In this document: positions 1-11,612 of the stretch, one piece after another
How the letters are laid out: every line of letters begins with the position of its first letter
How positions within the stretch are numbered: the stretch's first letter is position 1
Assembly (NCBI GenBank): GCA_035943635.1
Contig: DASZBX010000126.1
Coordinates: forward strand, 8,784-72,783
Source of the DNA: DASZBX01 sp035943635
Lineage (GTDB): Bacteria; Actinomycetota; Actinomycetes; Streptomycetales; Catenulisporaceae
Direction of reading: 5' to 3'
DNA: 64,000 nt
Position numbers and translations under genes: made by a program
Notes under the pieces: model-generated
The model's database searches: none
What the model saw: the letters and a program-made list of their open reading frames with translations, nothing else
What the model was told of the DNA's origin: nothing

Positions 1-2
1 AG

Positions 3-260
3 AATGTCCAGATGGTGTTTCAGAATCTGACTCCGCGGCTGCTGGCCGGACTGGGCCACTGGCTCGCCGGAGAGTCCGCGGCCGGGCGTATTCGGGATCT
101 GCCTCCGCTGCTGCTCATCCAGCAGATGACCGGCCCGGTCTTCCTGCACTTCCTGCTGCGGCCGGTGACGGTCCGGGTCGCCGCCGACGACCTGCCGTCG
201 AAGGAAGAGGCCGTCGAGACGTTCACCCAGAGCTTTTTGCGCGCGGTGGCACTGCCCTGA
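3..260 (+). CDS. TetR-family regulator, C-terminal part (5' end outside window)
   Basis: The open frame enters from the left edge and ends at TGA 258-260, so only about 85 C-terminal residues are seen. The text (LLLIQQMTGPVFLHFLLRP, then VETFTQSFLRAV) resembles the helical ligand-binding and dimerisation half of TetR/AcrR regulators. The DNA-binding half lies outside the window. The next gene starts 43 bp downstream on the same strand, so the two may be co-transcribed. The family call rests on a short fragment. Confidence 0.6.
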   Translation, partial: NVQMVFQNLTPRLLAGLGHWLAGESAAGRIRDLPPLLLIQQMTGPVFLHFLLRPVTVRVAADDLPSKEEAVETFTQSFLRAVALP

Positions 261-302
261 AATCCGTTCGCTGCGGCGGGCAGGGCGAATTAGGGTCTCG
301 GT

Positions 303-794
303 ATGCCTGACCTCCAGATGCTGCGGCTCGACCACGCTCCGGCGCTGCTCGCGTTCGAGCTGGCCAATCGCGAGTACTTCGCCCGGACGATCTCGGACCG
401 AGGGGACGCGTACTTCGCCGAGTTCGACTCGCGGCATGCGGAGATGCTGGCCGAACAGGCGGCCGGCGCGGGCTACTTCCATGTGTTCGTGGACGGCGAC
501 GGCTCGGTGCTCGGCCGGATCAACCTCTTCGACGTGGCGGGCGGTTCGGCCAATCTCGGGTATCGGATCGCGGAGCACGCGGCCGGGCGGGGGTTGGCTA
601 CGAGCGGGGTTCGGCAGGTGTGTGCCTTGGCGGCCGGGCAGTACGGACTGATTTCGGTGCGGGCGTTGACCTCGGTTGACAACGTCGGGTCTCGAACTGT
701 GTTGGCCCGTACCGGCTTTCAGCTGGTCGGCGAGGCCGTGGTCGGTGGCCGTCCAGGCTTGTCGTATATCAGGATCCTAGTCGATCGGCTCTGA
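303..794 (+). CDS. GNAT-family N-acetyltransferase (RimJ/RimL type)
   Basis: 163 aa, a normal length for a single GNAT domain. The order of elements is typical: an N-terminal helix pair, a central strand with VLGRINLFDV, the NLGYRIAEHAAGRGLAT acetyl-CoA loop (the R/QxxGxG/A region) and the late NVGSRTVLARTGFQLVGE motif of the RimJ/RimL subgroup. Such proteins transfer acetyl from acetyl-CoA to an amine, often a protein N-terminus or an antibiotic; the substrate here cannot be read from the sequence. The gene follows the TetR fragment closely and converges with the LysR gene, with stop codons only 3 bp apart. It is unrelated to the Pat enzyme at 29.8 kb. Confidence 0.8.
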   Translation: MPDLQMLRLDHAPALLAFELANREYFARTISDRGDAYFAEFDSRHAEMLAEQAAGAGYFHVFVDGDGSVLGRINLFDVAGGSANLGYRIAEHAAGRGLATSGVRQVCALAAGQYGLISVRALTSVDNVGSRTVLARTGFQLVGEAVVGGRPGLSYIRILVDRL

Positions 795-797
795 GCG

Positions 798-1610
798 TCA
801 CTCGTCCGCAGGGAGTATGTGTGCTGCGAACTCCGTGAAGTCGCGGATCCGGCCGCCCTGGCGGTTTTCCGCCACGGCGATACAGGTCTCTGCCATGCCG
901 GCGTCGGTCACCGGGATGTAGACGAGGTCGGCTCGGAAGTAGGACACGGCCACGCTGCGCGGGATCAGGCCGATGCCGTGGCCGGCGGCGATGAGTTCGA
1001 GCTTCTCCTCGACCGACGCGGTCCGGCGGGCCTGGGCGTCCAGGATGGACTCGTCGGCGAGGTCCGCCATGACCAGTTCCGCCCGGCCGGCCAACCGGTG
1101 CGTGGTCGGCAGGCAGGCGACCCTCGGCTCGCGGCCGATCGGGATGGTGCGCAGGCCGGTGTCGTCGAACGGACGGCGCAGGTAGCCGACGTCGGCGCGG
1201 CCGTCACGCAGCGGCGCGTCCTGCTCCCACCACATCAGGTGCAGCAGCTTGATCTCGACGTCCGGGTACTTCGCAGTGAACGCGCGGACCGCCTCGGACA
1301 CGTGCAGGCCGGGCACGAACGCGACGACGAGCCGTTCGACCCCCCGATCCGCCTCGTGCACCCGCCGCACGGCCGCGTCGACGCTGGCGAACACGCTGCG
1401 GGCGTCCTCGTACAGCTGCTCGCCCGCGGGGGTCAGCTGCACGCTGCGGGTCGTGCGGACCAGCAGCTCGCAGCCGAGCTCCTGCTCCAGCGCGCGGACC
1501 TGGCGGCTGAGCACCGGTTGGGCGATGTACAGCTGCTCGGCGGCCCGGCCGAAGTGGCGGTGCTCGGCGACCGCGGCGAAGTAGCGCAGCTTACGCAGGT
1601 CCAGATCCAT
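798..1610 (-). CDS. LysR-family transcriptional regulator
   Basis: 270 aa, slightly short for the family (about 300). Residues 1-60 hold the winged helix-turn-helix (LRKLRYFAAVAEHRHFGRAA, then AQPVLSRQVRALEQELG). The remainder is the periplasmic-binding-like effector domain. The gene is divergent from an NmrA-like NAD(P)-binding protein, the classical LysR target layout, with only 69 bp between the two starts. A perfect 13-bp palindrome of T-N11-A form overlaps its own start codon, which suggests autoregulation. The ATG at 1608-1610 is the start that gives the canonical MDLDLRKLRYF N-terminus. Confidence 0.9.
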   Translation of the reverse strand: MDLDLRKLRYFAAVAEHRHFGRAAEQLYIAQPVLSRQVRALEQELGCELLVRTTRSVQLTPAGEQLYEDARSVFASVDAAVRRVHEADRGVERLVVAFVPGLHVSEAVRAFTAKYPDVEIKLLHLMWWEQDAPLRDGRADVGYLRRPFDDTGLRTIPIGREPRVACLPTTHRLAGRAELVMADLADESILDAQARRTASVEEKLELIAAGHGIGLIPRSVAVSYFRADLVYIPVTDAGMAETCIAVAENRQGGRIRDFTEFAAHILPADE

Positions 1611-1622
1611 ACCCTCAGGGTA
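1610..1622. promoter_or_regulatory. Candidate LysR box (T-N11-A palindrome)
   Basis: TACCCTCAGGGTA is a perfect inverted repeat around a central C and has the T-N11-A form bound by LysR regulators. Its first base is shared with the lysR start codon. It lies 58 bp upstream of the divergent NmrA-like gene, so one site could control both genes. This is seen in the sequence; binding is inferred. Confidence 0.55.
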
Positions 1623-1679
1623 TCAATCGGCGGCAAGGGGTATTGGACGCTCAGCCCCGGCAGCCCGCAGGATAGAAGC

Positions 1680-2576
1680 ATGATCGTTATCACGACGCCC
1701 ACGGGCGACATCGGCAGCCAGGTCCTCGACGCCCTCCTCGACCAGGCGCCCGCACACGGCGAGGAGCTACGCGTCATCGTGCGCGACCCCGCCAAACTCT
1801 CCGACGCGGTCCGCGAGCGGGTCGACGTCGTCGTCGGCTCGCACGGCGACGCCGAGGTGGTCGACCGCGCCTTCGCCGGCGCCCAAGCCGTCTTCTGGGT
1901 GGTCCCGCCGGACCCCGGCGCGCCGAGCCTGGAGGCCGCCTACACCGGCTTCACCCGGGCCGCCGCCAAGGCCTTCGTGACCTGCGGGGTCGGCCACGTG
2001 GTCGGCGTCTCGGCGCTCGGCCGCGGCACTCCGGTGGCCGGCCGGGCCGGGCTGGTCACCGCCTCGCTGGCGATGGACGACTTCATCGCCGAGACCGGCG
2101 TGGCCTACCGGGCGCTGGCAAACCCGTCGTTCATGGACAACCTGCTCCGCGACGCCGACTCGATCCGGGACCAGGGCGTGTTCACCAGCAACGCGGCCGG
2201 GGACCGGAAGGCGCCGTCGGCCGCCACCCGGGACATCGCGGCGGCGGCGGTCGGGCTGCTGCTCGACCGGTCCTGGACCGGCAACGGCAGCGTCCCGGTG
2301 CTCGGTCCGGAGGACCTCTCCGCGGACGACATGGCGCTGATCATGACCGAGGTGCTCGGCCGCCCGGTCCGGCACGAGCGCCAGTCGCTGGAGGCCACCG
2401 CGGCCCGGATGTCCGGCTTCGGACTCGGTCACGCGTTCGTCCAGGGCATGGTCGACATGATGCGGGCCAAGGAGGAGGGCCTGGACGACGGCGTGCCGCG
2501 CACGCCGCAGACCGCGAGCCCGACCACCTTCCGGGAATGGTGCGAGCAGGTGCTCAAGCCGGTCGTGCAGGCCTGA
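1680..2576 (+). CDS. NmrA-like NAD(P)-binding oxidoreductase/sensor (atypical SDR)
   Basis: 298 aa from ATG 1680. The N-terminus IVITTPTGDIGSQVL is the shortened glycine motif (TxxTGxxG) of NmrA/HSCARG-type atypical short-chain dehydrogenases. FWVVPPDPGAPSLEA and VGHVVGVSALG follow the family pattern. It lacks the classical YxxxK pair in an obvious place, as usual for the group, so it may be a quinone/NAD(P)H reductase or a redox sensor. It diverges from the LysR gene and shares its palindrome, so it is the likely target. The open frame runs upstream to 819 only because it is antisense to lysR. Confidence 0.85.
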   Translation: MIVITTPTGDIGSQVLDALLDQAPAHGEELRVIVRDPAKLSDAVRERVDVVVGSHGDAEVVDRAFAGAQAVFWVVPPDPGAPSLEAAYTGFTRAAAKAFVTCGVGHVVGVSALGRGTPVAGRAGLVTASLAMDDFIAETGVAYRALANPSFMDNLLRDADSIRDQGVFTSNAAGDRKAPSAATRDIAAAAVGLLLDRSWTGNGSVPVLGPEDLSADDMALIMTEVLGRPVRHERQSLEATAARMSGFGLGHAFVQGMVDMMRAKEEGLDDGVPRTPQTASPTTFREWCEQVLKPVVQA

Positions 2577-2597
2577 GCACCCTGCTCGCAGCGGTGC

Positions 2598-3149
2598 CTA
2601 TGGTTGCGGAACCCGCAGCGTGAAGCTGAAGTTCCGGGACACCGTCGTGGGGAGTGCGCAGGTGGAGGCGATCTGGCGTGTGGTGATGAGCCGTTCGGCT
2701 GCTGCCCGGGGAATGCCCAGTCCCAACGCGAGCAGCCGCACGAGCCGCACCGGAATGCTGTGCTCGAAGCGGACCGCGACGTCGATCACCCACCCGGCGC
2801 AAAGTTTGGTCGGATCGGCCTGGAGTTCCCAGGCGTCCTGCCAGTCGAGCGTCACCCGGTTGCGGCGCAGCACGGCCGGGTCGGTCAGCAGTTGCAGCAC
2901 GAGCCCGGCGTCGTTGCGGTGGAGTTGATCGAGGAGGGCCGGGGCCACGGTGCGTACGTGGACCTGCTCCTGGATCTCCAGCTTGATCGTCTGCTCGCAG
3001 CCGACGCAGATCGCCAGGAGCCAGATGTCGAGCTTCTTGGCGTGCGCGTTGACCCGGAAGGCGCCCGTCGTCCGGAAGCGTCCGGACGCGCAGGTGAGGC
3101 ACTGCCGGCGGATCAGCGGCAAGGCGGTGTGGCGCACGAGCCACTGCAT
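2598..3149 (-). CDS. DUF1062 family protein
   Basis: 183 aa from ATG 3149 (MQWLVRHTALPLIRRQCLTC), which is where DUF1062 proteins normally begin. Seen motifs are a CxxC-type pair (CLTCASGRFR and CVGCEQTIKL), typical of the N-terminal zinc-ribbon-like part, followed by LDWQDAWEL and the C-terminal FSFTLR. The open frame continues another 73 codons upstream but those residues do not look like protein from this family. It converges with the NmrA-like gene (21 bp between stops). Function unknown in all members known to me. Confidence 0.75.
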   Translation of the reverse strand: MQWLVRHTALPLIRRQCLTCASGRFRTTGAFRVNAHAKKLDIWLLAICVGCEQTIKLEIQEQVHVRTVAPALLDQLHRNDAGLVLQLLTDPAVLRRNRVTLDWQDAWELQADPTKLCAGWVIDVAVRFEHSIPVRLVRLLALGLGIPRAAAERLITTRQIASTCALPTTVSRNFSFTLRVPQP

Positions 3150-4025
3150 CGAGAGGTGTTGTGCGGAGACGGAGTTACTCAAGGGTCGGATACCGATCTG
3201 AAGGACAAGGCCGCTGCGGGACGGCGCCGTGCCCACAGCGCCGCAGCCCGCCCGGGCGCTGATCGACCAGAGCTCAGGCATCTGAGACAGGTCGTCGGCC
3301 GGGCGGTGGGGAAGGCGATAGGACCCCGGAAGGGCGCGCGGAATCCACGCGGGGCAGGCGGGAATCAAGCCTGGCCGCGGATTACGGTCAACGTGCTGCG
3401 CTGTCGAAACTCGGCCAGGGCAGGGCGAAACCTGCCATGCGCGGCATTAGGTCAGAAGGAAGCGGGCGCGCGGAGGCGGTCAGGTCGAGCAGTCGGGAAC
3501 GCAGAATCCTACCCCGAGGGCATGCCGCGAAAGCGTCGACGGACCATCGCCAGGAGGCGTCGCAGCCTTCTGCGGTGGCCTGTCGGGCGCGGCGCGCCCT
3601 CGGCGGTGTCAGCCTCAGATGCTGTACAACGGATTCCCTTACGACGTCGGGCTCAGCGGCGACAGTGTGACTCTCTGTCCGCGGCTGAGTATCGTCGTCA
3701 CAGTAGCGATTACGGGATCGCGGCGCGACTGATTATCGGAGCCGAAACAGGGGTCTGCTTGGGGAGATCACGGGACCGCGGCGTTCGCGCAGGTTGGCGG
3801 CGTAACCGGCTTCGGCGGCGAGCAGGATCGTTAAGAGCGGAAACTGCGCATCAGTAGCAGCACTACGTAGACACAATGCCGCGGATACGTAGATCCGCCG
3901 GAAGATCAGCCGATCTGCAAAGAGGTGAACATCCTCGGGGTTCGTTTACTTATTCACCGCTGCGGTTTCCGAGAAGTTCGCCGAGAACACACGGGCACTT
4001 ACCACCGGTATGCGACATTGGAGGC
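3150..4025. other. Gene-poor interval
   Basis: I see no convincing gene in this stretch. Short open frames on both strands (for example 3437-3670 +) have no ribosome site and no recognisable residues. The right part (about 3650-3990) is less GC-rich than its surroundings and should hold the promoter of the phosphatase gene that starts at 4026. It may contain decayed coding sequence, but nothing could be assigned. Confidence 0.4.
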
Positions 4026-5591
4026 ATGAGTGATTGCTGTGGAGTGAGCCGCCGTCAGATTCTCCAGCTCTCCGCTGCGGCCGCCGCCGCGGGACTGGTC
4101 GTGCCCGGCCTGGGCTACTCCACGGCTGCCGCGTCGTCGGCCGGACTGTACGCGCAGGACCTGGAACTGGTCACCGTCTCCGACACCGGATTCGTCCTCA
4201 CCTGGTACACGGCGTCGGGGCCGGCACCGGCGATCCCGTACGACCCGAATCAGGAACCTGCTCCGGTGCCCGCGGACGGCGTCGTGCACTACGGCACCGA
4301 TCCGAACCGGCTGGACCGGATCGCTCGGCAGACCGGCGGGGAGACCGCGTACCACCGGGTCGAAGTACGTGATCTGCGACCCGGCACCACCTACTACTAC
4401 CGGGCGACGTCCGGCGGCGTGGCCGTCGCCCCGCGCATGGTGCCCGAGCTGACGTTCCCGCCCGCGGGCATCGTGATCCCGCCGAACCCCACCGAGAACC
4501 AGCTGCTCGCGATCCTCGGCGGGCTGCTCGCCTCCGGGGTGGTGACCTCGGCGGCGCCCGGCTCGGTGACCACGCTCGTGCCTCCGCGCGGCCGGCTGCT
4601 GTTCACCCTCGCCCTGGCGAACGACCTGCACATCGGCGAGACGGTCAGCGGGCTGGCGATCGCCGACTTCCCGCCCGGGTTCTCCCAGACGCCCGGCCTG
4701 CCGCCCTACCCGGTGCTGATGACCCAGTCGATGACCGCCGACGCCGCGGCCCTCGGCGCGGACGCCCTGCTCGTCGCCGGGGACCTGAGCTCGGCCGCGC
4801 TGCCGACGGAACTGTCCGACTCGAAGTCCCTGCTCAACGACTTCGGGCGGCTCACGCTCGGCGGACCGCTGGAACACCGTTCGTACGTCGTGGCGCGCGG
4901 CAACCACGACCAGCCGAAGACCGGGTCGGCGTACGACACGTGCACAGTGGTCGGCGACACCGGCTACTTCGACTGCCTGCCCGCGGTGTACGACCTGCCG
5001 CAAGGGCGGTTGACCACGACCGAGCTGCACGGCCTGCGCGTGGTCGGACTGGATACCACCACGCTGGACCTGCCGAGTGGCGCGATCGACGACGCTCAGT
5101 TCGCCGATTTGCAGGCCGTCCTGGCCGACGAGCCCGACCGGCCGACGCTCGTGTTCGGCCACCACCCGGTGACCGACGAGTCGGCGCTCTCGACCATCTC
5201 CGGCCCGGGCTTCGACCTGGACCGGGCCGACGCCGCCCGGCTGGAGGCGCTGTACGCCAAGACGCCTGGTGTGTTCTTCCACCACTCCGGGCACACGCAC
5301 CGGAACAAGCGCACCTCCTCGCCGGTGGCGACCGGAGTGGAGTTCCTGGAAGTGGCCGCCACCAAGGAGTATCCGGGCGGCTTCGCCGTGCTCCGGGTGT
5401 ACGAGGGCGGATACATGGTCAACTTCCACAAGTCGTCCAGCGCGCTGGCCCGGCAGTGGAGCCAGACCTCGAGCGGCGAGTACCTGGGCCTGTATCCCGC
5501 GTACACGCTCGGGACCACGGCCGACCGCAACCACGTGGTCGCCCGTGACTTCTCCAAGCTGCGGAACACCGGGCCGGGCCACCGCCACTGA
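4026..5591 (+). CDS. Exported purple-acid-phosphatase-like metallophosphoesterase
   Basis: 521 aa from ATG 4026, preceded by GGAGG. The N-terminus MSDCCGVSRRQILQL, followed by an Ala-rich segment, is a twin-arginine signal. Residues about 40-140 form the fibronectin-like N-terminal domain of purple acid phosphatases (GTTYYYRATSGG). The calcineurin-like metal-binding motifs follow in order: NDLHIGE, VAGDLSS, ARGNHDQP, FGHHPV and HSGHTHRN, so all five metal-site blocks are present. It should hydrolyse phosphomonoesters or diesters outside the cell or at the wall. It lies just left of the phosphinate cluster but has no known role in that pathway. The first 50 codons of the longer open frame are excluded because they precede the signal. 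Confidence 0.88.
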   Translation: MSDCCGVSRRQILQLSAAAAAAGLVVPGLGYSTAAASSAGLYAQDLELVTVSDTGFVLTWYTASGPAPAIPYDPNQEPAPVPADGVVHYGTDPNRLDRIARQTGGETAYHRVEVRDLRPGTTYYYRATSGGVAVAPRMVPELTFPPAGIVIPPNPTENQLLAILGGLLASGVVTSAAPGSVTTLVPPRGRLLFTLALANDLHIGETVSGLAIADFPPGFSQTPGLPPYPVLMTQSMTADAAALGADALLVAGDLSSAALPTELSDSKSLLNDFGRLTLGGPLEHRSYVVARGNHDQPKTGSAYDTCTVVGDTGYFDCLPAVYDLPQGRLTTTELHGLRVVGLDTTTLDLPSGAIDDAQFADLQAVLADEPDRPTLVFGHHPVTDESALSTISGPGFDLDRADAARLEALYAKTPGVFFHHSGHTHRNKRTSSPVATGVEFLEVAATKEYPGGFAVLRVYEGGYMVNFHKSSSALARQWSQTSSGEYLGLYPAYTLGTTADRNHVVARDFSKLRNTGPGHRH

Positions 5592-5616
5592 TCCGGCAAC
5601 CGAGGAATTCGACCAC

Positions 5617-6915
5617 TTATTCGGTGACTTGGGCATCGGATTCGGTGTCGATGTCAGGAGCGGAACCCGAGCGGGCGACCGTGCCGAGGACGACGGCGCC
5701 GAGCAGCGCGCACCCGGCGACCGCGGCCATCGTCGGGGCCAGGCCGTCGGCGTGCCACAACACCGCGGCGACCAGCGGCGCGACCGCCTTGGCCACGGTC
5801 ATCGGCAGCGCCAGGGTGGCCGACAGGGTCGCGTACGCGGCCGTGCCGTACCGCTCGGTGAGCAGCGCCGGGCGGGCGATGGTCGACACGCCGAATCCGA
5901 GCCCGAAGGCCAGGACGCACGCGATCGCGCCCGGACCGGACCGCCCGGCCCAGGGCAGCAGCATCGCGCCGAGCGCCTGGACCACGAACACGTACGCGGT
6001 CACCTGCGAGGTCGAGTGGTTGCGGCCGACCGCGCTGGTGGCCAGGCGGCCGGTGACCGACAGGATGCCGAGCAGTCCGGCGACCGACGCGGCGAAACCC
6101 GTGGAGTGGCCCAGGGACCGCAGCACGGACACCAGCAGGACCGCGACGGCCGCGATCGCAGCACTCTGCACCACGAACGCGCAGCCCAGCAGCCAGTAGG
6201 ACCGGTCGTGCACGGCGGCGCGGATGACGAGCCGGCGCCCGGGCCGGTCGGACTCCGGGTCGCCGCGGGCGTGCTGGGCCTTGGGCGCGTGGATGAGCAG
6301 GTGCAAGGGGATCGTGAGCACGCCGTAGACCAGCGCGAGTATCAGGACCGCGCGACGCCAGCCGTCGTCGCCGGAGAGCCAGCCGGCCAGCGGCAGGAAC
6401 ACGCTGGAGGCGAATCCGGCCACGATGGTCACCGCGAGCAGCGCCTTCGCCCGCTCGGCCGGCCCGGCGAAGGAGATCACGACGGCGAAGGCCGCCTCGT
6501 ACAGCACGGTCGCCGACGCGACCCCGATCACCACCCACACCGCGTACAACTCGGCGACGGTGGTCACCCGGGACCATACGAGCACGAAGACGGTTGCCGT
6601 CAGCGAGCCGCCGGTCATCAGCCATCTGCCGCCGTGGCCGTCCAACCAGCGGCCGACCGGCACCACCACCGCGGCGCCGGCCAGCAGGGAGACGGTCAGC
6701 GCACCGGTGACCACACTGATGGAGGTGCGCAGATCGGTGGCCATCGGTGCGAGGAAAACCGAGTAGGAGTAATACAGAACGCCGTATCCCACGGTCTGGG
6801 TGAGGGCGAGCGAGGCGACCAGGCGCCACAGGTAGTCGGCGCGGTGCACGCGCCGGGCGAGGGCGTGCGCGCCCAGGGCGTTCGAGGCGCCCCGGGCGTG
6901 CGAGCCGATCAGCAC
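5617..6915 (-). CDS. MFS transporter, downstream of the isomerase gene of the cluster
   Basis: 432 aa with about 12 hydrophobic segments and the loop GRWLDGHGGRWLM, a form of the MFS motif A (Gx3DRxGRR) after the second helix. There is a further charged loop between the two six-helix halves (near residues 220-235, GDPESDRPGRR). It lies 81 bp downstream of the aconitase-like gene on the same strand and is probably the last gene of that operon, so I infer transport of the peptide or a precursor. No clear ribosome site precedes ATG 6915, so the start could be slightly different. The cluster has a second, unrelated MFS gene at 31.3 kb. Confidence 0.8.
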   Translation of the reverse strand: MLIGSHARGASNALGAHALARRVHRADYLWRLVASLALTQTVGYGVLYYSYSVFLAPMATDLRTSISVVTGALTVSLLAGAAVVVPVGRWLDGHGGRWLMTGGSLTATVFVLVWSRVTTVAELYAVWVVIGVASATVLYEAAFAVVISFAGPAERAKALLAVTIVAGFASSVFLPLAGWLSGDDGWRRAVLILALVYGVLTIPLHLLIHAPKAQHARGDPESDRPGRRLVIRAAVHDRSYWLLGCAFVVQSAAIAAVAVLLVSVLRSLGHSTGFAASVAGLLGILSVTGRLATSAVGRNHSTSQVTAYVFVVQALGAMLLPWAGRSGPGAIACVLAFGLGFGVSTIARPALLTERYGTAAYATLSATLALPMTVAKAVAPLVAAVLWHADGLAPTMAAVAGCALLGAVVLGTVARSGSAPDIDTESDAQVTE

Positions 6916-6996
6916 AGGCCGCGATCCCGGGCCGGAGCCCAGAAATCCGCCGAAGGAAGAGCCGGAACCACTGAAGCAACCATGATGGAAGAACCC

Positions 6997-9653
<2,657 letters not shown>

Positions 9654-9657
<4 letters not shown>

Positions 9658-11612
9658 CGTGCGCCTTCCTCGATCGTGGACTCCAGGTCGTCGAGCAGCG
9701 CGTCGACCTCCTCGGCGGACAGCTGCTCGATCCGCTCCAGCAGGAGTTCGTCCAATGAACGGGCCGGCGGGAAGGCCGGCGCATCCGGCCCTGCGCCGGC
9801 ATCGGATCCGGGCAACGGATCCCCGACCTGATCCCGCGTCATGTCCCCGGCCAGATCCCCGGCCAGTTCGGCCAGCGACGCGGCGGAGATGATCCGCCCG
9901 GCGCTCGGCGAGACCTGGCAGCGCTGCGCGATCCGGCCGGCCAGCACCGTGGCCAGCAGCGAGTTGCCGCCGACGTCCAGGAAACGGTCGCGCCGGTCGG
10001 GCATCGGCGAGTGCAGCACCTCGGCCCAGATCTGGGCGAGCACCTCCTCGATCCCGGCCCGCGGCTCCTCCCGGCCGCCGCCGTGGTCCGGCGGCGGGGG
10101 CTCGGGCAGCGCGTTGCGGTCCACCTTTCCGCTCGGCGTCTCCGGCAGCGCGTCGACCAGGACGACCGCCGAGGGCACCATGTACACCGGCAGCAGATTC
10201 CGGACATGCGCGAGCAGCTGCGGTTCGATCCGCTCGGCCGCCTCGCCCGGGGCCCGCCGCGGCACGACGTACCCGACCAGCCGCTGGTCGGCCAGGTCGG
10301 TGCCCTTGAGCACGACCACGGCCCGGGCCACCGCCGGATGCGCCTCGAGGCAGGCCTCGATCTCGCCCGGTTCGATCCGCTGGCCGCGCAGCTTCACCTG
10401 GTTGTCGACCCGGCCCAGGTACTCGACCGCGCCGTCCGGGCGCAACAGCGCGCGGTCCCCGGTCTTGTACATCCGCTCCCCGGGCCCGGCGAACGGGTCG
10501 GCCAGGAACACCGCCTCGGTCAGGTCCGGACGGCCGAAGTAGCCGCGGGCCACCGGAACCCCGGCGATGTACAACTCGCCCGGGACGTCGATTCCGGCGT
10601 GCTGCATGGTTTCGTCGAGCACGTACAAACGCGTGTTGGCCAGCGGGTGGCCGATCGGCACGGTCGGCGTGCCGGGCGTGCAGCGCCAGTGGCTGACCTC
10701 GATCGCGGCTTCTGTCGGGCCGTACATGTTGTGCAGTTCGGCAGGCAGGCGCTCGAAAAACCGTTCCTGCAACTCGGGCGTCAGTGCCTCGCCACTGCAG
10801 TACACACGGGTCAGGGTTGTGCACGTGCGCACGTCCGGGTGTTCGAGGAACGCGTAGAGCATGGACGGGACGAAGTGCGCCAAAGTGACCTGCGACTGCG
10901 TGATCGTCTGGACCAGGTAGTCGGTGTCGCGGTGGCCGCCGGGCCGCGCGATGACGAGCGTAGCCCCGACGCACAAGGGCAGGAACATCTCCCACACCGA
11001 GACGTCGAAGTGTACCGGCGTCTTCTGCAACACCTTGTCGCCGGGCCCGAGCTCCTGGTTCTCCATGCCCCACAGCAGTCTGTTGCAGACCGGGGCGTGC
11101 TCGTTCATGACGCCCTTGGGTTGCCCGGTCGAGCCGGACGTGAAGATCACGTAGATCAGGTCGTCCGGCGTGACAGTGCCCTGAGGTATCGGCTCGGGGG
11201 GCGGTGCGCTGCGCAGGGCGGGCAGGTCCAGGTAGATCGTGTCCGGCTGCGCCCACAGGGGAATCAGGTCGCGCGCGGCCTCGGTGGCCACGACCAGCGC
11301 GACTTCGCTCTGGTCCAGCAGGTTGGCGATGCGTGCGGCCGGGGCCTCCAGATCGACCGGCACGTACGCGCTGCCGGACTTCGAGATGCCCAGCAGCGCG
11401 ACCATCATCTCCAGCGAGCGTTCGCACGCCATCCCGATCAGCACGTCCGGCTCGGCGCCCCGGTCGATGAGCAGCGCGGCGAGCGCGGTCGCGGCGTCGT
11501 CGTACTCGCGGTACGTCATCGTCGCGCCCTCGAACTCCAGCGCCACGGCGTCCGGGGTGCGCCGGGCCTGCGCCTCGACCAGTTCGTGCAGGCAGACCTG
11601 CGGTCGCGTCAC
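9654..11612 (-). CDS. NRPS adenylation-thiolation protein, serine-type code
   Basis: 652 aa from GTG 11612 (GTGA overlap with the C-domain gene). The adenylation domain has A3 IFTSGSTGQPKGV (about 156-168), A4 HFDVSVWEMF with Asp203 (the usual Asp235), A5 NMYGPTE, A7 YKTGDRA, A8 GRVDNQVKLRGQRIEPGEIE and A10 GKVDRNA. A carrier domain follows (FLDVGGNSLLA, Ser for phosphopantetheine), then a low-complexity tail. Aligned by eye to EntF, the pocket reads DVWHYSMIEK against DVWHFSLVDK, so L-serine is predicted. Known phosphinothricin peptides carry alanine at this position. It presumably supplies the second residue to the stand-alone C protein encoded just upstream. Confidence 0.9.

Noticed and set aside
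819..1679. Long + strand open frame ahead of the NmrA-like gene
   Set aside because: It is antisense to the lysR gene and has no family features. The glycine motif of the NmrA-like protein begins right after ATG 1680.
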